This document shows, piece after piece, positions 54,713 through 63,944 of a DNA stretch of 64,000 nucleotides (its first letter is position 1; every line of letters begins with the position of its first letter). Location: the NCBI RefSeq assembly GCF_023634065.1, contig NZ_JALKCV010000003.1:310001-374000 (forward strand), given 5' to 3'. Source of the stretch: Microbulbifer litoralis (GTDB taxonomy: Bacteria > Pseudomonadota > Gammaproteobacteria > Pseudomonadales > Cellvibrionaceae). The position numbers were made by a program, and so were the translations under genes. The notes below the pieces were generated by a model. It worked only from the letters and a program-made list of their open reading frames with translations, searched no databases and was not told the DNA's origin.

Positions 54713-55408
54713 ATGTCAGAGGATGTACTGTTTCAACTCAACGGTGTCAGCAAACATTTCGTGCGCGGCAAGGAAGAGATTTCCATTTTTGACAACCTGG
54801 ACATGTCCATCGAACGCGGCGACTTCCTCGCCATCATGGGTCCGTCCGGTTCCGGCAAGACCACGCTGCTGAATATGCTCGGCGGCGTCGACCAGCCCAG
54901 CGGCGGCGAGATCCATTTCGACGGCAGCCGCGTCGACAATCTCAGGGAAAGCGAACTCACCCGCTGGCGCGCGCACAATATCGGTTTCATTTTCCAGTTC
55001 TACAACCTGATGCCGATGCTCAATGCGGCGCGCAACGTGGAACTGCCACTGCTGCTGACAAAGCTCTCCAGGGCACAGCGCAGGGTCAGCGTGGAGACCG
55101 CGCTGGCCCTGGTGGGCCTGAACGACCGCGCCCGGCACATGCCCAACCAGCTGTCCGGCGGACAGCAGCAACGCGTCGCCATCGCCCGCGCCATCGTCTC
55201 CGATCCCAACCTGATTCTGTGCGACGAGCCCACCGGCGACCTGGACCGCAAGACCGCCGACGAAATCCTCGAGATGCTGCAATTGCTGAATCGCGAGCAC
55301 GGCAAGACCATTGTCATGGTGACCCACGACCCGGAGGCGGCGCGCTACGCGAAGCGGACGGTACACCTGGACAAAGGCCGGTTCGAACAGAGGGAAGTGG
55401 CGGCATGA
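54713..55408 (+). CDS. MacB-type ABC transporter ATPase
   Basis: A 231-aa ATPase. Walker A is GPSGSGKTT (about 43-51), the signature [14 protein letters not shown] and Walker [13 protein letters not shown], then TIVMVTHD. These features are characteristic of the LolD/MacB/FtsE group that works with FtsX-like permeases. ATG 54713 has GGAGGG eight bases upstream and is preferred over the TTG at 54707. It overlaps the next gene by 4 bp (ATGA). Confidence 0.92.
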   Translation: MSEDVLFQLNGVSKHFVRGKEEISIFDNLDMSIERGDFLAIMGPSGSGKTTLLNMLGGVDQPSGGEIHFDGSRVDNLRESELTRWRAHNIGFIFQFYNLMPMLNAARNVELPLLLTKLSRAQRRVSVETALALVGLNDRARHMPNQLSGGQQQRVAIARAIVSDPNLILCDEPTGDLDRKTADEILEMLQLLNREHGKTIVMVTHDPEAARYAKRTVHLDKGRFEQREVAA

Positions 55409-56562
55409 CTGATTTCTACCTGATCGTCAAGAACATGACGCGCAAGCCACTGCGGCTTTTCCTGACCTGCTTTGCAATTTTTATCGCCTTCCTGATATTC
55501 GGCGCGGTAACGACGCTGAAAGGCGCACTGGATTCCGGCATCGACCTGGCCGCCGACGACCGGCTGGTGGTGGTGAACCGCATCAATTTCACCAATCCAC
55601 TGCCGATTTCCTACTACCGCAAGGTGGCGGCCATGGAGGGCGTGCGCAACGTGACTCACATGAACTGGTTCGGCGGCTACTACCAGGATCCGACCCAGCA
55701 GCTGGTGACCATGGCGGTGGAGCCGGAATCCTACCTACGGGTTTATGATGAGGTGGTGATAGAACCGGAACAGCGCAGCGCCTGGCTGCAGGATCGCCAG
55801 GGCGCATTGATCGGTGAAAAACTGGCGAAAATCCACGGCTGGAAGATCGGCGACCGCATACCGATCTCGTCCAGTATTTTCTCCCACCGGGACGGCGGCC
55901 ACACCTGGGATTTCGTCGTCTCCGGAATCTTTACCGGCGAGAATGAGCAGTACGATACCGGCTACCTGGTATTTCACTACAAATACTTTATGGAGACACA
56001 GACCTTCGGCGGCGACACCATCGGCTGGCTGACGCTGACCACCGAGGACCCGTCGCTGAACGAAGCCGTCGCCAAGCGCATCGACGAGTCGTTTGCCAAC
56101 TCCCAGTACGAAACCGATACCAGTACCGAAAAGGCTTTCAATAAAGCGTTTATCGAACAGATCGGCAATATCGGCCTGATCATTTTCGGGGTCGTGTTCA
56201 TGGCCTTTTTCACCATCCTGGTGGTGGTCGGCAACACCATGGCGCTGGCAATCCGGGAACGCACCGGCGAAATTGCGGTACTGAAAACCCTCGGCTTTTC
56301 CAGCGCGCGGATTTTCCGCATGGTGCTGTCCGAATCGCTGCTGGTGGCGCTGATCGGCGGCCTCGCCGGTCTGGCCGCCGCCTGGTTCCTGATCGAGGGC
56401 GCCAAGGCGGCGATGGCGCGCTTCCTGCCCAACCTGGTCATGGGCGGCGATACCGTGCTGCAGGCAATCGGCTTCATGCTGCTGCTGGGCCTGATCACCG
56501 GTCTGCTGCCGGCGATCAATGCGCTGCGCCTGAACATCGTCACCGCATTCAACAGGGGATAA
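55405..56562 (+). CDS. FtsX-like ABC permease, first copy
   Basis: A 385-aa permease with one N-terminal helix (about 15-37), a large periplasmic MacB-like domain and three C-terminal helices (about 255-280, 305-330, 350-370). The C-terminal portion contains IRERTGEIAVLKTLGFSSARIFRMVLSE, the FtsX-family coupling segment. The start ATG 55405 overlaps the ATPase stop. The longer open frame upstream is only the shadow of the ATPase gene. Confidence 0.88.
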   Translation: MTDFYLIVKNMTRKPLRLFLTCFAIFIAFLIFGAVTTLKGALDSGIDLAADDRLVVVNRINFTNPLPISYYRKVAAMEGVRNVTHMNWFGGYYQDPTQQLVTMAVEPESYLRVYDEVVIEPEQRSAWLQDRQGALIGEKLAKIHGWKIGDRIPISSSIFSHRDGGHTWDFVVSGIFTGENEQYDTGYLVFHYKYFMETQTFGGDTIGWLTLTTEDPSLNEAVAKRIDESFANSQYETDTSTEKAFNKAFIEQIGNIGLIIFGVVFMAFFTILVVVGNTMALAIRERTGEIAVLKTLGFSSARIFRMVLSESLLVALIGGLAGLAAAWFLIEGAKAAMARFLPNLVMGGDTVLQAIGFMLLLGLITGLLPAINALRLNIVTAFNRG

Positions 56563-56566
56563 AGCG

Positions 56567-57754
56567 ATGGGCTCTCTATTTTCTCAGATCGCCACGGTCA
56601 CGGTAATGAATGTCCGCAGCCTGCCGCGGCGCCTGTGGATGTCGCTGGCAATGGTGCTGGCATCGGCGGTGGTCGTGGCCATCCTGCTCGCTTTCCTGGC
56701 CATGGCCAGGGGCTTCGAACGCACCATGGACGGCGCCGGCTCAGAGGGCACCGCCATCCTGATGCGCGAGGGCGCGGCCTCGGAAATCAACAGCGTCATC
56801 TCGCGCGAACAGGTGAACCTGGTGGAGGCGTCGCCGGGTATCGCCCGCGATGCGGAGGGGCCGCTGGTGTCGCCGGAACTCTACGTGATTGTCGACGGCA
56901 TCAAGAAATCCACCGACAGCGAGGCCAATATCGCCCTGCGCGGCCTGAATGCGCGCGGCATGGCGATGCGCGAAAACATGCAGCTGCTGGAGGGCCGCCT
57001 GTTTACCCCCGGCACCAACGAGATGATCGTCGGCGCCGGCGTGCTGCGCGAGTTCGACGGCTTCGCGGTCGGCGACGAGGTGCGTTTCGGCAAGAACGTG
57101 TGGCGCGTGGTGGGCGTCTTCAGTACCAGCGGCAGCGCCTTCGAAAGCGAACTGTGGGCGGATGTCAAGGTGATCCAGAGCCTCTACGACCGCGGCAGCA
57201 GTGTGCAGACGGTGCGAGCAAAACTGGAGAACCCCGGCGACCTGGCGCCACTGGAAAAAACCATCGAGCAGGAACCGCGCCTGAACCTGGAAGTGCAGAC
57301 GGAACAGGCCTACTTCGCCGGGCAGGGCAAGCAGTTGCAGTACATGGCGATCTTCGGCCGTGTCATCAGCTTCGTAATGGCGCTGGGGGCACTGGCCGGG
57401 GCCCTGAATACCATGTACACCTCGGTGGCGGACCGGGCGCGGGAAATCGCCACGCTGCGCGCCCTGGGCTTCAGCAGTTTCTCCGCCTTCTGCGGCACCC
57501 TCGCCGAGGCGCTGGTGCTGGCGATTGCCGGCGGGCTGCTCGGCTCGCTAGCGGCGTTCCTGTTTTTCGACGGGCTCAACGCCTCCACTTTCGGCGGCAG
57601 TTTCACCCAGGTGGTCTTCCGCTTCGAGATGTCGCCGGACCTGCTTTTGCAGGGCGCCTGGCTGGCGCTGGTGATCGGCTTTGTCAGCGGCTTCTTCCCC
57701 GCCTGGCGCGCCGCGCGGCTGCCGGTGATCGTCGCCTTCCGCAACGCCGCCTGA
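56567..57754 (+). CDS. FtsX-like ABC permease, second copy
   Basis: A 395-aa permease of the same build as its neighbour: N-terminal helix (about 22-46), periplasmic domain, and three C-terminal helices. The C-terminal portion contains ADRAREIATLRALGFSSFSAFCGTLAEALV. The two permeases probably form a heterodimer with the ATPase and the fusion protein, a DevBCA-like or MacAB-like exporter whose substrate is unknown. It starts 4 bp after the first permease. Confidence 0.88.
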   Translation: MGSLFSQIATVTVMNVRSLPRRLWMSLAMVLASAVVVAILLAFLAMARGFERTMDGAGSEGTAILMREGAASEINSVISREQVNLVEASPGIARDAEGPLVSPELYVIVDGIKKSTDSEANIALRGLNARGMAMRENMQLLEGRLFTPGTNEMIVGAGVLREFDGFAVGDEVRFGKNVWRVVGVFSTSGSAFESELWADVKVIQSLYDRGSSVQTVRAKLENPGDLAPLEKTIEQEPRLNLEVQTEQAYFAGQGKQLQYMAIFGRVISFVMALGALAGALNTMYTSVADRAREIATLRALGFSSFSAFCGTLAEALVLAIAGGLLGSLAAFLFFDGLNASTFGGSFTQVVFRFEMSPDLLLQGAWLALVIGFVSGFFPAWRAARLPVIVAFRNAA

Positions 57755-57776
57755 AACCGCTACAGGAAACCGTTCC

Positions 57777-58418
57777 ATGACCGGACAACTGACACTCTAC
57801 GGCGCCAGGGGCGGCGGCTCCGCCATTATCGAGGCGCTCTTCGCACTGGCGGGTATCGAATACCAGGTCCGCTATTTCTCCTGGGAGGATCTGCCGGACA
57901 GCGAGCTGCTGGCAATCAACCCGCAGGGGGAGATCCCCGCGCTGCGCCTCGAAAACGGCGAGATACTGACCGAGACCGCGGCCATTGCACTGTGGATTGG
58001 CGACCACTTCCCCGAGTCGGGCCTGGTACCGCCGGCCGGCGACCCGTGCCGCAACCGGTTCCTGCACCGCCTGATCTGGCTGGTGGCGGCCGTCTATCCC
58101 ACCTTTACGTTCAGCGATCACCCGCGCCGCTTTATCCCCGGTGACGACGGGGCGCAGGCGCTGTACGAGTCCACCGAGCGGCGCCGCCAGCAGTTGTGGC
58201 GCCAGTTCGAGGCGGAGCTGGATGCCCCCTGGGCCTGTGGCGAAGAGATGACTGCGGTCGACGTGTTCATCGCCGTGATGAGCTGCTGGCGACCGCGGCG
58301 GGCGTGGTTTGCGCAGGAGTGCCCGAAACTGTTCGCCATCGCCCGGCAGGTGGACAAGTTGACGCCGCTGCACCGGGTCTGGCGCGACAACGAGCTGGCG
58401 GGCGAAGCGGGGATCTGA
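57777..58418 (+). CDS. Glutathione S-transferase family protein
   Basis: A 213-aa cytosolic GST with an N-terminal thioredoxin-like domain (LTLYGARGGGSAIIEALFALAGIEYQ; NPQGEIPALRLENGEILTETAAIALWI) and a C-terminal helical domain. The usual catalytic Ser/Tyr/Cys position holds Gly-Ser (GGGS), so activity cannot be judged. It begins 22 bp after the export operon and may be part of it. Confidence 0.82.
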   Translation: MTGQLTLYGARGGGSAIIEALFALAGIEYQVRYFSWEDLPDSELLAINPQGEIPALRLENGEILTETAAIALWIGDHFPESGLVPPAGDPCRNRFLHRLIWLVAAVYPTFTFSDHPRRFIPGDDGAQALYESTERRRQQLWRQFEAELDAPWACGEEMTAVDVFIAVMSCWRPRRAWFAQECPKLFAIARQVDKLTPLHRVWRDNELAGEAGI

Positions 58419-58421
58419 GCC

Positions 58422-59033
58422 CTATCCGAAGGTGTCATGGCGGCCGCGCAGGATCATCCAGTAGCGCGGCAGAAAGATCGCCAGGACCCAGGCTTCCAGT
58501 GCGCAGCCCACCAGGCTGAAGACCTTGATGGCGTTGCTCACCAGGCGCGCAAGTTCGGAAGTTTCCGACAGCCAGTTGATGGCCACCAGCTGCAGAAAAC
58601 CTGTCCCCAGCACCAGGAAGGCGACAGCGGTCGCCGCCTTCGGCAGCAGCCGCGGCGCCACCTTGAACGGGATCTTTTTCCAGCCGATCAATACCGCGAT
58701 CACGGACAGCTGCGCGCTGTACCGCAGCAGCACCAGCGCCGCGTAGAGCGGCACCTGGGTCTCGTTGAACCACAGCAGCGCCATCAGTGACAGCACGAAC
58801 AGCTTGTCCGCCAGCAGGTCCAGCAGCGCACCGACATGGGTGCGCCAGTTGAAGGCCCGCGCCAGGCGACCGTCGAGGAAATCCGTCAGGGCGCCGGCAA
58901 CGAACGCCGCAAAGGCAAACAGCGGATAGCTATTCCATGTGAACCAGGCAATCACGGGGATCAGCGCGATGCGCAGCGCGGAGAGGAAATTCGGCAGGTG
59001 TCGCCAGTAACTGCGGTCTATATCTTGCGCCAA
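58422..59033 (-). CDS. CDP-alcohol phosphatidyltransferase
   Basis: A 203-aa membrane enzyme with about six helices that joins a CDP-linked lipid and an alcohol phosphate. The signature D-x2-D-G-x2-A-R-x8-G-x3-D-x3-D is complete in DFLDGRLARAFNWRTHVGALLDLLAD. The family includes phosphatidylglycerophosphate synthase PgsA, and this one may be a paralogue or cardiolipin-type enzyme. It is next to an acyltransferase gene on the same strand, 44 bp downstream of it. Confidence 0.85.
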   Translation of the reverse strand: MAQDIDRSYWRHLPNFLSALRIALIPVIAWFTWNSYPLFAFAAFVAGALTDFLDGRLARAFNWRTHVGALLDLLADKLFVLSLMALLWFNETQVPLYAALVLLRYSAQLSVIAVLIGWKKIPFKVAPRLLPKAATAVAFLVLGTGFLQLVAINWLSETSELARLVSNAIKVFSLVGCALEAWVLAIFLPRYWMILRGRHDTFG

Positions 59034-59077
59034 AATAACTCAGCCGTGCGAAATTCAGCCACTGTCGCCAAGTATAG

Positions 59078-59962
59078 TTACGGCTTGCGGTAGATCCTGC
59101 TCTTGCCCTCCGGTTGCTTGCGGAAGCGCTTGTACTCCCACTGGTACTGCTCCGGCGCCTCCGCGATGCAGGCCTCCACACCGCGGTTCATGGCCGCCAG
59201 CGACACCCGGGTCTCGTCGCTGTAAATGGCTTTTTCCGCCGGCAGGAACACCAGTTCAAAGCCGTCATCGATCCGCTTGCCAAAACCGAATACGCAGCGG
59301 CAGCCGGTGCGCTGCAGCAGGTTGTGGGCCAGGGTCATGGTCAGCGCCGGCTTGCCGAAGAAGGGCGCGAAATCCCCGCCCATGTCCGGCTCCTGGTCCG
59401 GCAGTACCATCACGATGCCCCCCGCCTTCAGCGCTTTCAGCAGCGCCCGCACACCGTGCACATTGGTGGGCACCATCTGCGCGCCGGTAGCCTCGCGCCC
59501 GGCGCGGATCACCGGGTCCAGCGCGGTGATCTTGGGCGGCGCGTAGAGGGCGGTGGACGGCCCCAGGGTCGCCAGGTACATGCCGAAGATCTCCCAGTTG
59601 CCGGTATGCGGCATCAGTACCAGTACCCCGCGGTCGTCATCGACCTCCTCGCACAGCAACTGCTGGTTGCGTACGCGCACGATGCGGTCCTCGCTGCGGC
59701 TCCAGGGCTGGCGCCAGAGGGTCGCCACCTCGCAGCCGGTCACGGCGGTGTGCACGACGCTGTCCCGCGCCAGCCGCTCGCGCTCCGCCGGGTCCATCGC
59801 CGGGTAACAGAGCGCCAGGTTGATACGGCTGATGCGCAGGCTGTCGCCGCGGGTCCAGACCGCCAGCTTGCCGACCAGCCAGCCGAGGCGGCGCGACCAG
59901 CGCAGGGGCAGTGTTCCGACCAGTTTCAGCGCCGAGGCGGCCAGCCAACCTTTGATATCCAA
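59078..59962 (-). CDS. lpxL: Lipid A lauroyl acyltransferase (LpxL/HtrB-like)
   Basis: A 294-aa inner-membrane acyltransferase of the LpxL/LpxM family that adds a secondary acyl chain to lipid A. The catalytic motif is H119-T-G-N-W-E124, preceded by an N-terminal hydrophobic helix. The segments VMVLPDQEPDMGGDFAPFFG and YQWEYKRFR are typical. In Pseudomonas the homologue (PA0011) also lies next to glyQS. The start is ATG 59962. Confidence 0.93.
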   Translation of the reverse strand: MDIKGWLAASALKLVGTLPLRWSRRLGWLVGKLAVWTRGDSLRISRINLALCYPAMDPAERERLARDSVVHTAVTGCEVATLWRQPWSRSEDRIVRVRNQQLLCEEVDDDRGVLVLMPHTGNWEIFGMYLATLGPSTALYAPPKITALDPVIRAGREATGAQMVPTNVHGVRALLKALKAGGIVMVLPDQEPDMGGDFAPFFGKPALTMTLAHNLLQRTGCRCVFGFGKRIDDGFELVFLPAEKAIYSDETRVSLAAMNRGVEACIAEAPEQYQWEYKRFRKQPEGKSRIYRKP

Positions 59963-60098
59963 TGCAACTACTTCCTGATTCCTGAATCGAATGCGGGATC
60001 CGCGGGACCGCCGGCCCCGCCTTCAAAGTATGGGACCCCCGCCACTGCAGCGCCGCCAGGGCCCCCTATACAGGCCGCGGACCTGTTCAGAGGTTCCT

Positions 60099-60127
60099 TT
60101 TAGTAGGCCGCGCGCTGCCGCTATAAT
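60099..60127 (+). promoter_or_regulatory. Predicted sigma-70 promoter of glyQS
   Basis: TTTAGT (60099-60104), a 17-bp spacer and a perfect TATAAT (60122-60127) lie 67 bp upstream of the glyQ start. The rest of the 231-bp gap (59963-60193) holds GC-rich inverted repeats only. Confidence 0.6.
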
Positions 60128-60193
60128 TGCGTCCCTTTGCCCGCGGCGCCCCGGGAGCGCCGCGGATCGAGTACAACCTATCCGGAGAAAGCG

Positions 60194-61150
60194 GTGTCCA
60201 AGCAATACGACCTCAGCACCTTCCAGGGATTGATCTTTGCCCTGCAGGACTACTGGGCGCGCCAAGGGTGCGTCATTCTACAGCCTCTGGATATGGAAGT
60301 GGGCGCCGGCACCTTCCACCCGGCCACCTTCCTGCACGCGGTGGGTCCCGAGACCTGGAATGCCGCCTATGTACAACCCTGCCGCCGCCCCACCGACGGC
60401 CGCTACGGCGACAACCCCAACCGCCTGCAGCACTACTACCAGTACCAGGTGGTGATGAAGCCGTCGCCGGACAATATCCAGGAGCTCTATCTGGACAGCC
60501 TGCGCGCCATGGGCGTGGATCCGGCGGTGCACGATATCCGCTTTGTCGAAGACAACTGGGAATCCCCCACCCTGGGCGCCTGGGGCCTGGGCTGGGAGGT
60601 GTGGCTGAACGGCATGGAGGTGACCCAGTTCACCTACTTCCAGCAGGTGGGTGGCCTGGAGTGCTACCCGGTCACCGGCGAGATCACCTACGGCCTCGAG
60701 CGTATCGCCATGTACCTGCAGGGCGTCGAGTCCATCTACGACCTGGTCTGGACCCGCAGCCCCGACGGCACCCCGGTTACTTACGGCGATGTCTTCCACC
60801 AGAACGAGGTGGAGATGTCCCACTACAACTTCGAGCACGCGGACGTGGAGTTCCTGTTCGCCACCTTCGACCACTGCGAGCGCGAGAGCGGCCGCCTGAT
60901 CGAGCTGGGCCTGCCGCTGCCGGCCTACGAGCAGGTCATGAAGGCCTCGCACGCGTTCAATATGCTGGATGCGCGCCACGCCATCTCCGTGACCGAGCGC
61001 CAGCGCTATATCCTGCGCGTGCGCACTCTCGCCCGCGCCGTGGCCCAGGCCTACTACGACGCGCGCCGCAGCCTCGGTTTCCCGCTGGCGGCGGAACATA
61101 TTCGCAAAGAAATACTGGCCGAAGACGTCGAACAAGAGGAGAAGCAGTAA
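60194..61150 (+). CDS. glyQ: Glycyl-tRNA synthetase alpha subunit
   Basis: A 318-aa catalytic alpha subunit of the alpha2beta2 bacterial glycyl-tRNA synthetase. The family N-terminus [27 protein letters not shown] and the motifs [19 protein letters not shown] and [22 protein letters not shown] are diagnostic. The GTG at 60194, with GGAG six bases upstream, is the start; the frame is open earlier. Its stop overlaps the glyS ATG (TAATG). Confidence 0.97.
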   Translation: MSKQYDLSTFQGLIFALQDYWARQGCVILQPLDMEVGAGTFHPATFLHAVGPETWNAAYVQPCRRPTDGRYGDNPNRLQHYYQYQVVMKPSPDNIQELYLDSLRAMGVDPAVHDIRFVEDNWESPTLGAWGLGWEVWLNGMEVTQFTYFQQVGGLECYPVTGEITYGLERIAMYLQGVESIYDLVWTRSPDGTPVTYGDVFHQNEVEMSHYNFEHADVEFLFATFDHCERESGRLIELGLPLPAYEQVMKASHAFNMLDARHAISVTERQRYILRVRTLARAVAQAYYDARRSLGFPLAAEHIRKEILAEDVEQEEKQ

Positions 61151-63231
61151 TGGCGCAGGATTTTCTGGTAGAGCTGGGCACCGAGGAGCTGCCGCCAAAA
61201 GCACTGCACACGCTGATGACTGCCTTTGCCGACGGTATCGGGCAGGGCCTGAAAGCCGCGGAACTGGAGTACGGCGAGGTGAAAGCCTACGCCGCACCGC
61301 GCCGGCTGGCAGTGGCCGTGTCCGGCCTGGCCGACAAACAGGCCGACAAACAGGTCGAGAAGCTGGGCCCGGCCGTGAAGGCCGCCTTCGACAAGGACGG
61401 CAATCCGAGTAAGGCCGCCGAGGGCTTCGCGCGCAGCAATGGCGTCACCGTGGACCAGTTGCAGCGCAAGGACACCGACAAGGGCGAGCGCCTGGCGTTC
61501 GTCAGCGAGCAGAAGGGTGTCGCTACCGAGACCCTGCTCGGCGGGATCGTGGAAAAGTCCCTGGCACAACTGCCGATCCCGAAGCGCATGCGCTGGGGCG
61601 TCCGCCGCGAAGAATTCGTGCGCCCGGTGCACTGGCTGCTGATGTTGTTCGGCAACAGCGTGGTCGACGCCGAGGTACTGGGCCTGAAAGCCGGCAACAG
61701 CAGCCGCGGCCACCGCTTCCACTGCAACCGCGAGTTGGAAATCCACTCGGCGCAGGACTATGTACAACAGCTGCGCGACCCCGGCTATGTGGTCGCCGAC
61801 TTCAATGAGCGCCGCGAGATCATCCGCGACCAGGTCACGGCCGAGGCCCACAACGTCAATGGCGAGGCCGTGATCGACGACGACCTGCTGGACGAGGTCA
61901 CCGCGCTGGTCGAGTGGCCGGTGGCGCTGACCGGCCGTTTCGAGGAGCGCTTCCTGAACGTGCCCGCCGAGGCGCTTATCTCGTCGATGAAGGAGCACCA
62001 GAAATACTTCCACGTCGTCGACGGCGACGGCCAGCTGCTGCCCTTCTTTATTACCGTATCCAATATCGAGAGCGCTGACCCGGTGCAGGTGATCCAGGGC
62101 AACGAGCGGGTCATCCGCCCGCGCCTCGCTGACGCCGCCTTCTTCTTCGATACCGACAAGAAAACCAGCCTCGAAGCGCGCCGCGAGCGCCTCAGGCAGG
62201 TGATCTTCCAGAAACACTTGGGCACCGTCTACGACAAGACCGAGCGGCTGGCGGCGCTGGCGCCGAAGATCGCCGAACAGACCGGCGCCAACCCGGACTG
62301 GGCCGGTCGCGCGGCCAGACTGTGCAAATCGGACCTGGTCACCGAAATGGTGTTCGAGTTCGCCGACATGCAGGGCATCGCCGGTTACTACTACGCCGAG
62401 AACGACAAGGAGCCCCTGGAAGTGGCCAAGTCCATGTACGAACAGTACATGCCCAAGTTCGCCGGCGACGAACTGCCGGCCAGCGACACCGGCACCGTCA
62501 TCGCACTGGCGGACCGGCTCGACACCCTGGTCGGCATCTTCGGTATCGGCCAGCCGCCCAGCGGTTCCCGCGATCCCTTCGCGCTGCGCCGCGCCAGCCT
62601 GGGTGTGATCCGCATCCTGGTGGAGAAGAAGCTCGACCTGGACCTGCGCCAGCTGCTGGAGCTGGCCCGCGACAACTACCCGCGTACCGCGCTGGGCGAA
62701 TACAACACCGTGGTCGACGAGGCGCTGAACTATATCCTCGAGCGCTTCCGCGCCCGCTACGAAGATCAGGGTATTGCCACCGAGGTCTTTATGGCCGTGG
62801 CGGCGCGCAGGCTGTCGCGGCCGCTGGATATCGACAACCGCGTACACGCGGTGCACGCCTTCAGCGAACTGCCGGAAGCGGCGGCGCTGGCCGCGGCCAA
62901 CAAGCGGGTATCGAATATCCTCGCCAAACTGGAGGGCCCGGCGCCCACCAGCGTGGACGAGAGCCTGTTGCAGGAGGATGCGGAAAAGGCGCTGCACGCC
63001 GCCGTCAGGGATGCACAGCAACAGGTCGGACCCCTGTACGCGGATGCGCTCTACACTGAGGGCCTGGCCGGGCTGGCCGGCCTGCGGGAAACCGTCGACA
63101 GCTTCTTCGACCACGTCATGGTCATGGCCGACGACGAGAAGCTGCGCGACAACCGCCTGGCACTGCTGGCGCAACTGCGGGAGCTGTTCCTGGAAGTGGC
63201 GGATATCTCGCTGCTGGCGCCGGCCAAATAG
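61150..63231 (+). CDS. glyS: Glycyl-tRNA synthetase beta subunit
   Basis: A 693-aa beta subunit that recognises tRNA-Gly. The N-terminus AQDFLVELGTEELPPKALHTLM is diagnostic. An HD-type segment (about 280-360, VFEFADMQGIAGYYYAEN) and a C-terminal anticodon-binding helical domain follow. The start ATG 61150 overlaps the glyQ stop by one base. The very long open frame back to 60127 is chance. Confidence 0.97.
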   Translation: MAQDFLVELGTEELPPKALHTLMTAFADGIGQGLKAAELEYGEVKAYAAPRRLAVAVSGLADKQADKQVEKLGPAVKAAFDKDGNPSKAAEGFARSNGVTVDQLQRKDTDKGERLAFVSEQKGVATETLLGGIVEKSLAQLPIPKRMRWGVRREEFVRPVHWLLMLFGNSVVDAEVLGLKAGNSSRGHRFHCNRELEIHSAQDYVQQLRDPGYVVADFNERREIIRDQVTAEAHNVNGEAVIDDDLLDEVTALVEWPVALTGRFEERFLNVPAEALISSMKEHQKYFHVVDGDGQLLPFFITVSNIESADPVQVIQGNERVIRPRLADAAFFFDTDKKTSLEARRERLRQVIFQKHLGTVYDKTERLAALAPKIAEQTGANPDWAGRAARLCKSDLVTEMVFEFADMQGIAGYYYAENDKEPLEVAKSMYEQYMPKFAGDELPASDTGTVIALADRLDTLVGIFGIGQPPSGSRDPFALRRASLGVIRILVEKKLDLDLRQLLELARDNYPRTALGEYNTVVDEALNYILERFRARYEDQGIATEVFMAVAARRLSRPLDIDNRVHAVHAFSELPEAAALAAANKRVSNILAKLEGPAPTSVDESLLQEDAEKALHAAVRDAQQQVGPLYADALYTEGLAGLAGLRETVDSFFDHVMVMADDEKLRDNRLALLAQLRELFLEVADISLLAPAK

Positions 63232-63241
63232 AGGAAATAAA

Positions 63242-63288
63242 CTGCTGCAGAGGGCCTTAAAATAAATTCCTGCTGCAGCAGATTTTTG
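63242..63288 (+). terminator. Intrinsic terminator of glyQS
   Basis: A 9-bp perfect stem CTGCTGCAG/CTGCAGCAG (63242-63250 with 63273-63281) with a 22-base loop is followed by ATTTTTG. It lies 10 bp after the glyS stop. Confidence 0.7.
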
Positions 63289-63340
63289 CCCCCTATACAA
63301 CCTGTTTTGATACGGATATACCGACACACAAGGAAAAGTT

Positions 63341-63658
63341 ATGCCAAAGCTCTATCAATACCTAGGAATAACCCTTTTCTTCTACAGTAACGAACACGAG
63401 CCCATTCACATTCATGCCAAACACGAGGGCCGCGAGAGTAAAGCTGAAATACATTTCTTTCACGGAAAGATCAAAGAAATTATTATCAAGGACAAGGGCC
63501 GGGGACTGGACCCTAAGAAACGGAAGGAGTTCGAAGAGTTCGTCAACGTCTATGCGGATGAAATAGTAGATAAATGGGTTGCCTACTTCGTCAGGAAGCA
63601 GCCAATTGCACCGAAAGTAATCACTCAGCGAGTAAAAAATGTCAGAAATTTCGGTTAA
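63341..63658 (+). CDS. DUF4160 domain protein
   Basis: A 105-aa protein of the DUF4160 family: MPKLYQYLGITLFFYSNEHEPIHIHAKHEGRE, with the His-containing EPIHIHA core. It is A/T-richer than all neighbours, and its codon use suggests later arrival. The start ATG 63341 has AAGGAAAAG upstream. It overlaps the next gene by 20 bp. DUF4160-DUF2442 pairs are often listed as possible toxin-antitoxin modules, but no activity can be claimed here. Confidence 0.85.
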   Translation: MPKLYQYLGITLFFYSNEHEPIHIHAKHEGRESKAEIHFFHGKIKEIIIKDKGRGLDPKKRKEFEEFVNVYADEIVDKWVAYFVRKQPIAPKVITQRVKNVRNFG

Positions 63659-63896
63659 AACCGCAAAGCATCTCAAGTCCCATATACTGGAAATTGAGTT
63701 TTCTGATGGACATAGACAAATAGTCGACTTCGCGCCATTTATTTTTTCAGCCGGACATCCCGACTATGATAAATATAAATCCGAAAGTGGTTTCCTGAGT
63801 TACGAAATATTGGATGGAAATCTAAACTGGGATGACTACACCATGATTTTCCCTGTGGAAGATCTGTATACCAACAACATCCTGAAGAACAAATAA
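63639..63896 (+). CDS. DUF2442 domain protein
   Basis: An 85-aa protein of the DUF2442 family (VKTAKHLKSHILEIEFSDGHRQIVDFAPFI; the C-terminal NLNWDDYTMIFPVEDLYTNNI is characteristic). The ATG at 63639 lies inside the end of the DUF4160 gene, so the pair is translationally coupled. The A/T-rich composition matches its partner. It is probably the antitoxin-like or binding partner if this is a two-gene module. Confidence 0.83.
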   Translation: MSEISVKTAKHLKSHILEIEFSDGHRQIVDFAPFIFSAGHPDYDKYKSESGFLSYEILDGNLNWDDYTMIFPVEDLYTNNILKNK

Positions 63897-63944
63897 TGCT
63901 TCTCCGGAATAGAAACCCTACCCCCTTACAATGATCGAATGCAT

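Noticed and set aside
60127-61149. A 341-codon in-frame extension upstream of glyS
   Set aside because: It covers glyQ in another frame; glyS clearly begins at the ATG overlapping the glyQ stop.
61054-63327. A 757-codon open frame on the minus strand opposite glyS
   Set aside because: It is the mirror of glyS codon structure, with low-complexity composition typical of shadow frames.
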